Shown here: piece by piece, positions 24,810-33,903 of the stretch | Position numbering within the stretch: the first letter of the stretch is position 1 | How the letters are laid out: each line of letters starts with the position of its first letter | Source of the DNA: Bog-756 sp963710495 | GTDB lineage: Bacteria > Actinomycetota > Acidimicrobiia > Acidimicrobiales > RAAP-2 | Assembly: GCA_963710495.1 (NCBI GenBank) | Contig: CAVQAI010000007.1 | Coordinates: 1 to 64,000, forward strand | Reading direction: 5' to 3' | DNA: 64,000 nt | Notes under the pieces: generated by a model | What the model saw: the letters and a program-made list of their open reading frames with translations, nothing else | The model's database searches: none | What the model was told of the DNA's origin: nothing | Made by a program: the position numbers and the translations under genes

Positions 24810-25691
24810 TTAGGCCCGTGGGTGGGTTCCCGAATACACTGCTAGCAGGCGTTCCTTGCTCACATGAGTGTAGACCTGCGTCGTCTGCAGACTGGCGTGG
24901 CCCAGCAATTCCTGCACCACCCGGAGATCGGCGCCCCCATCCAACAGGTGGGTGGCGAAGCTGTGGCGGAGGGCGTGGGGGTGGGTGGGCACCGGCGAGC
25001 GGCGGTCCAGCAGCCGGCGGACGTCCCGGGAACCGATCCGCTTGCCACGACGGTTCACAAAGAGGGCCTCAGCTGGACTTTCATCCGTCAGCATGGCGGC
25101 TCGGGGGCCATCCAGCCATGCCGCCAGAGCCTCGGCGCACGGCTGGTGGATGAGCACCTGGCGTTGCTTGGAGCCCTTGCCCGTGACCCGCACCACCAGG
25201 CGGGCGAGATCGACGTCGGTGACGTCCAGACTGCACAGCTCGGCCACCCGCAGCCCGCCGCCGTACAGCAGTTCCAGCACGGCGTCATCCCGCCGGGCGA
25301 CTTCGGGGGGAACGCCGTGGACGGGTTCCTCGGACGGCTCGAGGAGCTCGTCGAGCTCCCCATGGCCGAGGACCCGGGGCAGCCGCGAGTCGGGGGAAGG
25401 AGCGCTCAGTTTGGCCGCCGGGTCTTCGGCCACCAGCCCCCGCCGGGCACACCAGTGGAAGTAGGAGCGCAGGGAGGCGGCCGTCCGAGCGATGGTGGCC
25501 CTCGAGTAGCGCCGCGTGGCCATGAAGGCCAGGTAGCGACGGAGCATCACCCGGTCGACGTCTCTCGGCCCCTCGGCCCCGGCGCGCCCAGCCCACTCGG
25601 CGAACCGCTCCGCATCGGTGGCATAGGCGCGTACCGAGGCGGGCGAGAGGCCCCCCATCGACCGCCGGTACGCCGCGAACTCCCAGGGCAC
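24810..25691 (-). CDS. xerC: Tyrosine recombinase XerC-like
   Basis: Site-specific recombinase that resolves chromosome dimers at dif. The N-terminal SAM-like DNA-binding domain (about residues 1-95) is followed by the catalytic domain. Catalytic residues are visible: Arg in GGGLRVAELCSL, Lys in GKGSKQR, His-Arg in HALRHSFATHLL, His in LGHASLQTTQ and the nucleophile Tyr in VYTHVS. Length is 293 aa. The start is GTG at 25691. Its position in a conserved chromosomal run and lack of mobile-element neighbours favour XerC over a phage integrase. XerC versus XerD is not settled by sequence alone. Confidence 0.88.
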   Translation of the reverse strand: MPWEFAAYRRSMGGLSPASVRAYATDAERFAEWAGRAGAEGPRDVDRVMLRRYLAFMATRRYSRATIARTAASLRSYFHWCARRGLVAEDPAAKLSAPSPDSRLPRVLGHGELDELLEPSEEPVHGVPPEVARRDDAVLELLYGGGLRVAELCSLDVTDVDLARLVVRVTGKGSKQRQVLIHQPCAEALAAWLDGPRAAMLTDESPAEALFVNRRGKRIGSRDVRRLLDRRSPVPTHPHALRHSFATHLLDGGADLRVVQELLGHASLQTTQVYTHVSKERLLAVYSGTHPRA

Positions 25692-25732
25692 ACGAGCACA
25701 GTACCGGGCCGATCCCTACCGGTCGGGCATCC

Positions 25733-25774
25733 TCCCCGACCAGGACGGCGCGCTCCCCGACCGGGACGGCGCGC
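25733..25774. repeat. Two-copy 21-bp tandem repeat upstream of the solute-binding protein gene
   Basis: The units 25733-25753 and 25754-25774 differ at one base. They lie in the 226-bp divergent region between xerC and the binding-protein gene, 143 bp before its ATG. They could be a protein-binding site for either promoter or a neutral duplication. Confidence 0.7.
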
Positions 25775-25917
25775 CGGTGGGCGAAACGCGCATCCCGGGA
25801 CGCAGAGGGCTATGGTCGGACCCGGCCCGGGCCCGCACGTCGTCGTGGGACCCTGGAGCAGCTGATTCGCCTGGCCGACGACAGGTGGTCGCTTCGGTCA
25901 TGGACTCAAGGGGGACT

Positions 25918-27579
25918 ATGTCTGATCGAATCGACCGACGCTCGTTTCTCGTCAGGGGGGCGGTGGCCGGGGCCGGCGTTGCCGCGGTGGCCGCGTCGGG
26001 CGGCCTGCTGGATGCCTGCAGCTCGTCGGGCACCTCGGGCAGCGGGAGCCATCCCAACGGGATCAGCACCGCCACTCCGAAGACCGGCGGCCAGCTCATC
26101 TTCGGGACCGAGGCCGAGGAGAAGGGGTTCAGCACCACCCTGGGCACCTTCGACACCACCGGCATCCTCTATGCCCGTACCGTGTTCGACCCGCTGGCCA
26201 TCATCGACGCCAGCGGGGCGGTCCAGCCCTACCTGGCCCAGTCCATCACCCCGAACAGCGACTACACCGTCTGGACCATCACCATGCGGCCCAACGTGGT
26301 CTTCCACAACGGTGCGCCGTGCGACGGCGCCGCGGTGGCGGCCAACTTCGTGGCCCAGCAGCATTCCCTCCTCACCGGGCCGGCGGTCACCACGATCAGC
26401 AATGTCTCGGTCACCAGCCCGCTGGAGGTCACCGTCACCATGGCCTCCCCCTGGGTCCCCTTCGACTACTACCTGGCCGGAGGGATCGGTGGGCAGATCG
26501 CTTTCATCGCCGAACCGAACTGGCTGGCGTCGAACCAGCAGACCAACCCCGTCGGCACCGGGCCCTTCGTCTTCCAGACCTGGAACCAGAACGACCACTT
26601 CACCGCGACCAAGAACCCGCACTACTGGCGGCCGGGCTATCCCTACCTGGACAGCATCACCTACAAGCCGATCCCCGACAGCCAGCAGCTCCTCAACAGC
26701 CTCAATTCCGGTGTGGTCGACATCATCCACACGTCGACCGCCGAGGTGACGGCCCAACTCCGGTCCAACACCTCGCTCGGCTACGTCGACGACTCCCAGC
26801 ACGTGGCCGGGGAGCCCGACATGAACTGCCTGCTGCTCAACCTGTCCAAGCCGCCCTTCGACAATCTGAAGGTGCGCCAGGCGGCGGCCATGGCCGTCAG
26901 CTCGGCCCAGTACGCCCAGGTCATCGACAGCGGGATCTCCCCCACCTCGACCGGTCCCTTCGTGTCGAGCTCGCCCTTCTACTCCCCGACCGGATACCCC
27001 GCCCCCGACATCAACATGGCCAAGTCGCTGGTGCAGCAAGTCCGACAGGAAACGGGCCAGCCGGTCAGCGTCACCATCAACCACGTCCCCGACTCCAGCA
27101 CCACGAAGATCGCCGAGTACCTCCAGGCGCAGCTCCAGGGGGCGGGGATGACGGTGAACCTCAGCCCGGTCCAACAGGCCAACATCATCAACACCGCCCT
27201 CCAGGGCACCTTCCAGGCCCAGGTATGGCGCCAGTTCGGGGCCGTGGACCCCGACCTCAACTACATCTTCTGGAGCCCCACCAACATCAACTCGGTGTTC
27301 TCCATCAACATGGCCCGCAACAACAGCCCCGACATGCAGACCGCCCTGATCAAGGGGCGACAGTCGCCGGCCATGGCTGACCGGGTGGCGGCCTACCAGC
27401 AGGTCGGTCGCCTGATGGGCTCGGAGATCCCCTACATCTGGACCGACCGCACCGTCTGGACCATCGGCGCCCAGCCCAAGGTGGAGAACTTCAACAACCC
27501 GACCACCCCGGCCGGGGGGAAGGCCTACGGGATGATCACCGGTGCCGTCTGGCCCACCCAGATCTGGCTCAACTCCTGA
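25918..27579 (+). CDS. ABC transporter solute-binding lipoprotein, family 5 (peptide/nickel type)
   Basis: Extracytoplasmic binding protein of the SBP_bac_5 fold, usually for oligopeptides or nickel chelates. The N-terminus has a twin-arginine-like DRRSFLVRG, a hydrophobic stretch and a Cys in LLDACSS, consistent with a Tat-exported lipoprotein. The Asp at -2 is unusual for a lipobox. The core motif NPVGTGPFVFQTWNQNDHF and NPHYWRPGYPYLDSI are typical. The ATG at 25918 has AAGGGGG before it and gives 553 aa. Longer in-frame starts from 25777 are not supported. No permease or ATPase genes are adjacent, so it is an orphan component. Confidence 0.9.
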   Translation: MSDRIDRRSFLVRGAVAGAGVAAVAASGGLLDACSSSGTSGSGSHPNGISTATPKTGGQLIFGTEAEEKGFSTTLGTFDTTGILYARTVFDPLAIIDASGAVQPYLAQSITPNSDYTVWTITMRPNVVFHNGAPCDGAAVAANFVAQQHSLLTGPAVTTISNVSVTSPLEVTVTMASPWVPFDYYLAGGIGGQIAFIAEPNWLASNQQTNPVGTGPFVFQTWNQNDHFTATKNPHYWRPGYPYLDSITYKPIPDSQQLLNSLNSGVVDIIHTSTAEVTAQLRSNTSLGYVDDSQHVAGEPDMNCLLLNLSKPPFDNLKVRQAAAMAVSSAQYAQVIDSGISPTSTGPFVSSSPFYSPTGYPAPDINMAKSLVQQVRQETGQPVSVTINHVPDSSTTKIAEYLQAQLQGAGMTVNLSPVQQANIINTALQGTFQAQVWRQFGAVDPDLNYIFWSPTNINSVFSINMARNNSPDMQTALIKGRQSPAMADRVAAYQQVGRLMGSEIPYIWTDRTVWTIGAQPKVENFNNPTTPAGGKAYGMITGAVWPTQIWLNS

Positions 27580-27648
27580 TCTTCGTAACCGGCGGCCCGT
27601 AGCGGGCGGCGGGCCCCAGGTGGCAGGGGGTCGTGCCATGATCGCGGC

Positions 27649-28326
<678 letters not shown>

Positions 28327-28330
28327 AGGC

Positions 28331-29896
28331 GTGTCCCCGGCCGAGCGGACCGCTGAGCCCGACGCCACCGAGGATCCTGCCCTCGGGCGTCGCCGGACGC
28401 GCCTGGCCCGCCTCGCCGACCCCGACGGACGACGGCTCCGCTGGCCCCACTTGTTTCCCGGTCTCGGGCTGCGGGCCCGGGTCACGGCCACTTTCGCCAT
28501 CGGCGCCTTCGCCCTATCCACGTTGATGGCCGGGATCACCTACTTCTCCGTGCGCCAGAGCTTCCTCAACGAACGCCAGGGGGCGGACCAGCGCCAGGCC
28601 TTCGCCAACGCCTCCCTGATCCAGAGCTCCCTCCGGTCCTCCGACGTCCAGATCCATCAGATCCTGGAGGAGGCCGACACCACCGTGCCCGGGTCGCTGT
28701 CGGTGCTGCACTCGGGGGGCCAGTGGTACGCCAACTCGATCTCGATCGGTCAGGGCGCCATCCCCGCCCAGGAACGGGCGTTGGTCCTCAACGGCACCCC
28801 CGCCTCCCAGCTGTTCTCGATCGGTGGAACCCCCCAATTCGTCATCGGCGTGCCGCTCCCCGATGTCAACGCCACGTACTTCGAGGTGTTCTCCCTCGAG
28901 GAATTGGCCAGCACTCTGCGCACCCTGGCCTTCGCCCTGGCGGCCGCCGCGCTGGTCACGACGGTGGCCGGGGCGGCCCTCGGTCGCTGGGCCAGTGGCC
29001 GGGCTCTCCGCCCGTTGGCCGGGGTGACCGACGCGGCGGTGGCCGTGGCCGGCGGTGAGCTCGACACCCGGGTCGACGCCGGCGACGACGTCGACCTGCA
29101 GGAGCTGGCCGAGGCCTTCAACCGGATGACCGCCAACGTCCAAGAGCGCATCGAGCGAGAAGCCCGCTTCACCTCGGATGTGAGTCACGAGCTCCGGTCC
29201 CCGCTCACCACGCTCACCGCCACCGTCGGGATCCTCGAGGCCCACCGCCACGAGCTCGACCCCCGCGCCCGCAGTGCCCTCGACCTGCTGGACGGGGACC
29301 TGCGCCGCTTCACCAGGATGGTGGACGACCTCCTCGAGATCTCCCGGTTCGACGCCGGGTCGGCCGAGCTCTCCCTCGACGAGGTCGACCCCGGCGAGCT
29401 GGTCCGCCGAGCCGTGGCCGCCGCCACGCCGTCGGCCGGCGACGGGGCGCGCCCGGCTCACCGCATCCCGGTGGAGGTCGGGCCCGGGGTCGAGGGGCTC
29501 CGCCTGCGGGTGGACAAGCGCCGGTTCGAGCGGGTGATGGCCAACCTGTTCGAGAATGCCGCCGTCTATGCCGGTGGCGTGACCCGGGTGGCGGTCGAGC
29601 GCCACCCGTCGGCGTTCGATGCCAACGGGACGACCCAGTCCATCCGGGTGGTGGTCGAGGACCGGGGTCCCGGCGTCCCGCTCCAGGAGCGTGTCCACCT
29701 CTTCGAACGTTTCTACCGGGGTGGGAGGTCCGGCCAGCGCTCGACCAGCGAAGGCACCGGTCTCGGCCTCTCGCTGGTGGCCGAACACGTCCGTCTGCAC
29801 GGCGGCTCGGTGTGGGTGGAGGACGCCCCCGAGCGCGGCGCCCGGTTCGTCGTCGAGTTGCCCCTGGCCGCGTCGGGTGACGAGTGGGCCTCGTGA
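28331..29896 (+). CDS. mtrB: Sensor histidine kinase, MtrB-like
   Basis: Membrane kinase of 521 aa. TM1 spans about residues 50-73, an extracytoplasmic sensor region about 74-195, and TM2 about 196-217. A HAMP linker covers 218-272. The phospho-acceptor His286 lies in FTSDVSHELRSPLTT, and the ATPase domain has the N box LFENAAVYAGG, G1 VVEDRGPGVP and G2 GTGLGLSL. It starts with GTG 4 bp after mtrA and overlaps the next gene by 4 bases, so the three are one transcript. A charged 45-residue cytoplasmic tail precedes TM1. Confidence 0.86.
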   Translation: MSPAERTAEPDATEDPALGRRRTRLARLADPDGRRLRWPHLFPGLGLRARVTATFAIGAFALSTLMAGITYFSVRQSFLNERQGADQRQAFANASLIQSSLRSSDVQIHQILEEADTTVPGSLSVLHSGGQWYANSISIGQGAIPAQERALVLNGTPASQLFSIGGTPQFVIGVPLPDVNATYFEVFSLEELASTLRTLAFALAAAALVTTVAGAALGRWASGRALRPLAGVTDAAVAVAGGELDTRVDAGDDVDLQELAEAFNRMTANVQERIEREARFTSDVSHELRSPLTTLTATVGILEAHRHELDPRARSALDLLDGDLRRFTRMVDDLLEISRFDAGSAELSLDEVDPGELVRRAVAAATPSAGDGARPAHRIPVEVGPGVEGLRLRVDKRRFERVMANLFENAAVYAGGVTRVAVERHPSAFDANGTTQSIRVVVEDRGPGVPLQERVHLFERFYRGGRSGQRSTSEGTGLGLSLVAEHVRLHGGSVWVEDAPERGARFVVELPLAASGDEWAS

Positions 29897-30510
29897 TCGG
29901 AGCCGTCCGGACGACCCGCCACGCCATGGCCACCGTGCTGGTCGGGGCCGGCCTCACCCTGGCCGCCTGCGGCATCCCGGTCGGGGGCGGCCCGACCGCC
30001 ATCGCCAAGAGTGACGTGCCCTTCCACCTGCTCAACCCGCCGACCGCCTCCACCGAGACGACCGCTCCCGCCGTCGGAGTGCCCGAGAGCATCTACATGG
30101 TCGCTCCGACCCAGCACGTCACGGCCGTCTCCCGCGAGGTGCCGGTGCCCCCCACCGTGGCCGACACCATCGACGAGGTGCTCGGTGCCCTGCTCGAGGG
30201 GCCGACGGCCGAGGAGTCGGCCGCCGGGCTCCAGACCTTCCTGGTCACCGGCGTCAAACCCCAGGTGTCCACCTCGATCTCGGGGGACACCGCCACCGTC
30301 AACTTCACCACCAACCCCGTCCAGGTGGGCCCCAATCAGACCCTGGCCATCGCCCAGATCATCTTCACGGTGACCCAACCGCAGTTCGGCATCAACCTCG
30401 TGTCCTTCGAGATCGACGGTACGCCCAAAGAGGTGCCCACGGCCAGCGGCGCCAACGTGGCCGGGCCGGTCAGCCGCCTCTCCTACCTACCCCAGGCCCC
30501 GACTGCCTGA
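29893..30510 (+). CDS. GerMN-domain lipoprotein (short LpqB-like)
   Basis: Predicted exported lipoprotein of 205 aa. A short signal peptide ends in the lipobox LAAC, after which a GerMN domain runs to the end (DTIDEVLGALLEGPTAEES, VNFTTNPVQVGPNQTLAIAQIIFTV in two parts). Position after mtrAB matches LpqB, which in mycobacteria is near 580 aa with a C-terminal propeller. Here only the GerMN part exists. The GTG at 29893 overlaps the kinase stop (GTGA). Its 3' end overlaps the opposing rsfS gene by 24 bp. It may modulate the MtrB sensor. Confidence 0.82.
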   Translation: MIGAVRTTRHAMATVLVGAGLTLAACGIPVGGGPTAIAKSDVPFHLLNPPTASTETTAPAVGVPESIYMVAPTQHVTAVSREVPVPPTVADTIDEVLGALLEGPTAEESAAGLQTFLVTGVKPQVSTSISGDTATVNFTTNPVQVGPNQTLAIAQIIFTVTQPQFGINLVSFEIDGTPKEVPTASGANVAGPVSRLSYLPQAPTA

Positions 30511-31479
30511 CCAAGCGGGAGGATCATCGCCGCCGACCCCGTCCCACGGCAGACGGGGGGCGCCGGACCACAGGTGCTCGAGGTCGTAGAACTGCCGGGC
30601 CTCGTCGAGGAAGACGTGCACCAAAAAGTCGCCGTAGTCCATCAGCACCCAGCGGGCATCATCGAGACCTTCGACCCGGGTCGGGCTCCGGCCACCCGAT
30701 TGGCGCACTTGGCGCTCGACTTCGTCGACGATCGTCCGCACCTGGCGATGGTTGCGCCCGCTGGTGATGACGAATGCGTCGGTCAGGCCCAGCAGCTCCC
30801 CCATGGCCAGGACGACGACGTCCTCGCCGGACTTCGCGTCAGCGGCCCGGGCCGCCACCAGGCAGTCGTCAGGGACGGCCGACTCCCCCTCGCCGACGGA
30901 TGTGGCCCCGATCGAGCTCAAGCGCGACCTCAGGCGGGCGCCGCGCTGAGGCGGCGCCAGGATGGATTCGGGGGAGCGGAGGCCGGCGCAGGGGAGGACG
31001 CCGACGGCAGAGCGGACGCCGACGGCAGCGCGGACGCCGACGGCGAGCGCGGACGCCGACGGCAGCGCGGACGCCGACGGCAGAGCGGACGCCGACGGCA
31101 GAGCTGTGACCACCTGGGGTCCCGGGGTGCGGTTGCCGGCCATGACCACGATCAGGATAGTGACCGCCAGGCAGAAGGCGATCAGCACGGCACAGCCGAT
31201 GGCCAGGTGCCGGCGTTGTCTCCGGGCGGCGCGCTGGGCCCGGCGCTCCTCGGGCCGGGGCAGAGGCGTCGCCGACGGATCGGTTGCCAGGGCCTCTGCG
31301 GGCACTTGGCTCGGCTCGGAGGAGGGCGACGCGGCCCCGTCCGTTTCCGCGCCCGCCGGTGCTTGGAGATCGGAGGGCGAAATCCCGAGGACGTCCCGGG
31401 GACGGCTCCTGACGTCGGCCTGGGCTCCCTTCGAGCCGGTGGGCGAGCCCGACCTCGTCGGGGTCATCGGCGCCGTCAT
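30487..31479 (-). CDS. rsfS: Ribosomal silencing factor RsfS, apparently fused to an upstream membrane protein
   Basis: The C-terminal 120 residues are RsfS, which binds uL14 and blocks subunit joining in starvation: DVVVLAMGELLGLTDAFVI, SGRNHRQVRTIVDEVE and DYGDFLVHVFLDEARQFYDLEHLW, each family-typical. The ATG at 31479 overlaps the nadD stop, and residues 1-200 form another protein: a disordered start, a basic stretch, one membrane helix near 91-115 and Pro-Ser-Ala repeats. The join depends on one 19-bp unit in an 18-bp repeat. If one base is removed, the first protein ends at a TGA at 30930-30932. rsfS could then start at a TTG at 30921 with TGAGG upstream. Two genes, nadD-membrane protein-rsfS, is my preferred reading. 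Confidence 0.8.
   Translation of the reverse strand: MTAPMTPTRSGSPTGSKGAQADVRSRPRDVLGISPSDLQAPAGAETDGAASPSSEPSQVPAEALATDPSATPLPRPEERRAQRAARRQRRHLAIGCAVLIAFCLAVTILIVVMAGNRTPGPQVVTALPSASALPSASALPSASALAVGVRAAVGVRSAVGVLPCAGLRSPESILAPPQRGARLRSRLSSIGATSVGEGESAVPDDCLVAARAADAKSGEDVVVLAMGELLGLTDAFVITSGRNHRQVRTIVDEVERQVRQSGGRSPTRVEGLDDARWVLMDYGDFLVHVFLDEARQFYDLEHLWSGAPRLPWDGVGGDDPPAWSGSRGLG
30997..31105. repeat. Six-copy 18-bp tandem repeat with one 19-bp unit
   Basis: Six units run from 30997 to 31105. Five are 18 bp and the third, 31033-31051, is 19 bp because it reads ggcgagcgcg where the others read ggcagcgcg or ggcagagcg. On the minus strand three units encode Ala-Leu-Pro-Ser-Ala-Ser, then the odd unit shifts the frame to Ala-Val-Gly-Val-Arg. 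This single base decides whether the membrane protein is fused to RsfS. Confidence 0.92.
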
Positions 31480-32069
31480 CTCCCCGTAGCGTACAGACCA
31501 CGTTGGTGGATGCAACGGATGACCGCTTCGGGGATCAGTCCGTCGACCGGCTCCCCGGCTTCGAGGCGCCGCCGCAGGTCAGTGCTCGAGACGTCGGAGG
31601 GAGACACCGGTACCGGCACCGTCCGCCACCCGGGCGGCGGACGCCGCGGCTCGGACCCCGGACGTCCCACCACGGCCAGGGTCACCTGACGGCGGAGGGC
31701 GGGCTCCTCGTGCCAGGTGTCCAGCATGGGGACGACGTCGGACCCGACCACCAGAAAGAGCTCGGCTCCGGGGTGGGCCTGGAGGAGCTGATGGACGGTG
31801 TCGATGGTGAACGTCGGTCCGCCGCGGTCGATCTCCAGCCGGGAGGCCTCGAGGTCGGGCCGGTCCTCGACGGCGGCGGCGACCATGGCGTAGCGGTCCT
31901 CGGCCGGGGTGAGCGGCCGCTCCCCCTCCTTCTGCCAGGGTTGGTTGGCCACCACCAACAGCATGCGGTCGAGGGCCAGTGCCCGATGGACCGACTCGGC
32001 CACTTCGATGTGGGCCGAGTGCACGGGGTCGAACGTGCCCCCGAGGACCCCGATCCGGAGGGCGGGCAT
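31476..32069 (-). CDS. nadD: Nicotinate-nucleotide adenylyltransferase
   Basis: Makes deamido-NAD from nicotinate mononucleotide and ATP in NAD synthesis. The nucleotidyltransferase motif GVLGGTFDPVHSAHI is at the N-terminus and the second motif, SSTDLRRRL, near the C-terminus. VANQPWQKE and FLVVGSDVVPMLDTW are family segments. It is 197 aa and starts with ATG. Its stop overlaps the start of the membrane protein/rsfS frame. In many actinobacteria nadD follows obgE-proB-proA, but here about 14 kb intervenes. Confidence 0.95.
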   Translation of the reverse strand: MPALRIGVLGGTFDPVHSAHIEVAESVHRALALDRMLLVVANQPWQKEGERPLTPAEDRYAMVAAAVEDRPDLEASRLEIDRGGPTFTIDTVHQLLQAHPGAELFLVVGSDVVPMLDTWHEEPALRRQVTLAVVGRPGSEPRRPPPGWRTVPVPVSPSDVSSTDLRRRLEAGEPVDGLIPEAVIRCIHQRGLYATGR

Positions 32070-32075
32070 CGAGGG

Positions 32076-33005
32076 TCAGGTGCCCGCCAGCGTGGCCACC
32101 ACCGGTGCGAGGGCCTCCATCTCTGCTTCGTGCACCACGATGTAGGAGAACCCGAACTGGTCCCGGCGGCGGCGGAGGGTCTCGGCGATCTCGTCGGTGG
32201 AACCGATCAGAGCGATGGGCGAGCCCTCGACCTGCTCGGGAGCGACCGACATGGCACTCGCCAGGCGGGACACCGCCTCCTGGCGGTCGGGCACGATCTG
32301 GACCAGGAACGTGAGGCACTGGAGCTCGAGCTGGTCGAAGCGCGGACCGGCCGCCTGCCTGATCCACTCGAGACGCCGGTGGTAGTACTCGGCCGACGTG
32401 GTCTCGAGCACCTCGGGGCCGATATAGCCCGCCGCCAGGCTCGGGTTGACGCCGACGATGTCGGCTTCCCGGGCCGCGACTCCGAGCACCCGCGGGCTGC
32501 CCCCGCCGATGATGACCGGGGGGTGCGGGCGCTGGACCGGGGAAGGCGTCCCGAGCGCACCGGTCACGGTGTAGTGCTCGCCGCTGTAGCTCGCCTCACC
32601 TTTCGACCACAGCTCCTTCATGATGGCCAGGCTCTCGATCATGCGCGAGACCCGTGCCCCGGGTGGATCGTGCCCGATACCGGACTGTTCGTAGTCGCTG
32701 GTCATCCAGCCGGCGCCCAACCCGAATTCGACCCGGCCCTCGGAGAAGAGGTCGAGGGTGGCCACCTCCTTGGCCAGGACGACCGGATGCCGGTAGTCGT
32801 TGTCGAAGACCAGGGAGCCCACCCGGAGGTTGGTGGTGGCCTCGGCGGCGACGGTGAGAGCGACCAGCGGGCCGTACTGGTCGTCGAAGTGGTCGGGAAT
32901 GAACAGGGACGAGTAGCCGAGATCTTCGATCTTGCGGGCCGTGGCCCGCCAGGCCGCCGCAGAGTCGGCCCTGGACAGCTGGACTCCGAACCGGAACGGT
33001 GGCAT
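32076..33005 (-). CDS. LLM-class oxidoreductase, probably F420-dependent
   Basis: Luciferase-like monooxygenase fold (TIM barrel) of 309 aa, beginning PPFRFGVQLSRADSAAAWRATARKIEDLG in two halves. Segments typical of the actinobacterial F420 subgroup include FIPDHFDDQYGPLVAL, LVFDNDYRHPVVLAKEVATLD, GRVEFGLGAGW and PPVIIGGGSPRVL. Such enzymes use reduced F420 (or FMN) for hydride transfer, and the substrate cannot be inferred. It lies 6 bp before nadD and diverges from the membrane protein gene at 33170. Confidence 0.85.
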   Translation of the reverse strand: MPPFRFGVQLSRADSAAAWRATARKIEDLGYSSLFIPDHFDDQYGPLVALTVAAEATTNLRVGSLVFDNDYRHPVVLAKEVATLDLFSEGRVEFGLGAGWMTSDYEQSGIGHDPPGARVSRMIESLAIMKELWSKGEASYSGEHYTVTGALGTPSPVQRPHPPVIIGGGSPRVLGVAAREADIVGVNPSLAAGYIGPEVLETTSAEYYHRRLEWIRQAAGPRFDQLELQCLTFLVQIVPDRQEAVSRLASAMSVAPEQVEGSPIALIGSTDEIAETLRRRRDQFGFSYIVVHEAEMEALAPVVATLAGT

Positions 33006-33125
33006 GGCCCGAGCCTACGGGAAGGGTCGGCTTCGAACCGAGCCGGTGCCGGTGGTCTCGTGGCTGACCCATCTGCCGTCGGCGACGCCAGATTCGGACG
33101 TGCGAAGTATCCTTCGTGAACTGGG

Positions 33126-33142
33126 GCGTCATCTTGGCGTCA
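33126..33142 (+). promoter_or_regulatory. Direct-repeat site GCGTCA-N5-GCGTCA, copy 1
   Basis: Two GCGTCA hexamers at 33126-33131 and 33137-33142 have an 11-bp period, the spacing expected for an OmpR-family dimer on one DNA face. The site lies 27 bp before the ATG of the membrane protein gene at 33170. An 18-of-19 match lies before the redox operon at 35909. Binding by the response regulator encoded at 33904 is an inference. Confidence 0.65.
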
Positions 33143-33169
33143 GGTTCGTTGAGCAAGGTGAGCGGGACG

Positions 33170-33835
33170 ATGTCCCAGTCGCCGCCGACGGACGAGCCTC
33201 CGACTCCCTTCAGGCAGCCGCCCGTACGGCGCCGATCCCTCCGAGCCCGTTCCGACGAGGGGGTCGAGCGGAACGCCCGGATCACCGGCCTCACTGCTGC
33301 GGTCCTCGTCGTGCTACTGGCGGCCGAGGGCTTCACCCTGCTCAGCATCCACCGCCTCCTCCGGCCGCACGTCTTCATCGGGATGCTCCTGGTGCCGCCC
33401 GTCCTCCTCAAGGTGGCGAGCACCGGCTGGCGGTTCGTGCGCTACTACCTCGGCTCCCCTGCGTACCGGGCCAAGGGCCCACCGCCGCTACTGCTCCGGC
33501 TGCTCGGCCCCGTCGTCGCCATCCTCACCGTGGTGATGGTCGGGTCGGGCATCGCGCTCGTGCTCGTCCCGCACTCGGCCCGCGCGCAGCTGCTGTTCGT
33601 GCACAAGGCGAGCTTCGTGCTCTGGTTCGGCGCCATGACCCTCCACGTGCTCGGCCACCTGCTCGATACGGCCCGCCTGGCGCCCGCCGACTTCGTGACG
33701 CGCACACGGCGTCAGGTGAGCGGTGCCGGTGTGCGGCTGTGGCTGCAGGCGGCGGCACTGGTCGCCGGGGTGATCCTCGGTATCGTGACGCTGCCGGCGG
33801 TCACCTCGTGGGTAGCCTCGGGCGGCGTGTTCTAG
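33170..33835 (+). CDS. Multi-helix membrane protein, possible cytochrome b561-like
   Basis: A 221-aa protein with a disordered basic N-terminus of about 45 residues and five predicted membrane helices (around residues 38-58, 68-88, 108-130, 144-164 and 186-208). His residues sit in or near helices: SIHRLLRPHVFIG and VHKASFVLWFGAMTLHVLGH, which could hold heme as in b561-type proteins. The ATG at 33170 is chosen because upstream codons contain the putative operator. AAGGTG lies about 9 nt before it. It heads the operon with the two-component system at 33904. Function is not established. Confidence 0.75.
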   Translation: MSQSPPTDEPPTPFRQPPVRRRSLRARSDEGVERNARITGLTAAVLVVLLAAEGFTLLSIHRLLRPHVFIGMLLVPPVLLKVASTGWRFVRYYLGSPAYRAKGPPPLLLRLLGPVVAILTVVMVGSGIALVLVPHSARAQLLFVHKASFVLWFGAMTLHVLGHLLDTARLAPADFVTRTRRQVSGAGVRLWLQAAALVAGVILGIVTLPAVTSWVASGGVF

Positions 33836-33903
33836 GGAGGGTGAATGCGGTCGACCACATCGGGCGGGGCGGTGGAGCCGAACCGGCCTGAACAAGGGGT
33901 CCG

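Noticed and set aside
24810..25691. Tyrosine recombinase as a phage or island integrase with an attachment site
   Set aside because: No att-like repeats, tRNA or phage genes nearby; it sits in a conserved xerC-whiG-rpsB run.
30997..31105. Repeats considered as noncoding or CRISPR-like
   Set aside because: No spacers; the units translate into an Ala-Leu-Pro-Ser-Ala-Ser tract within an open frame.
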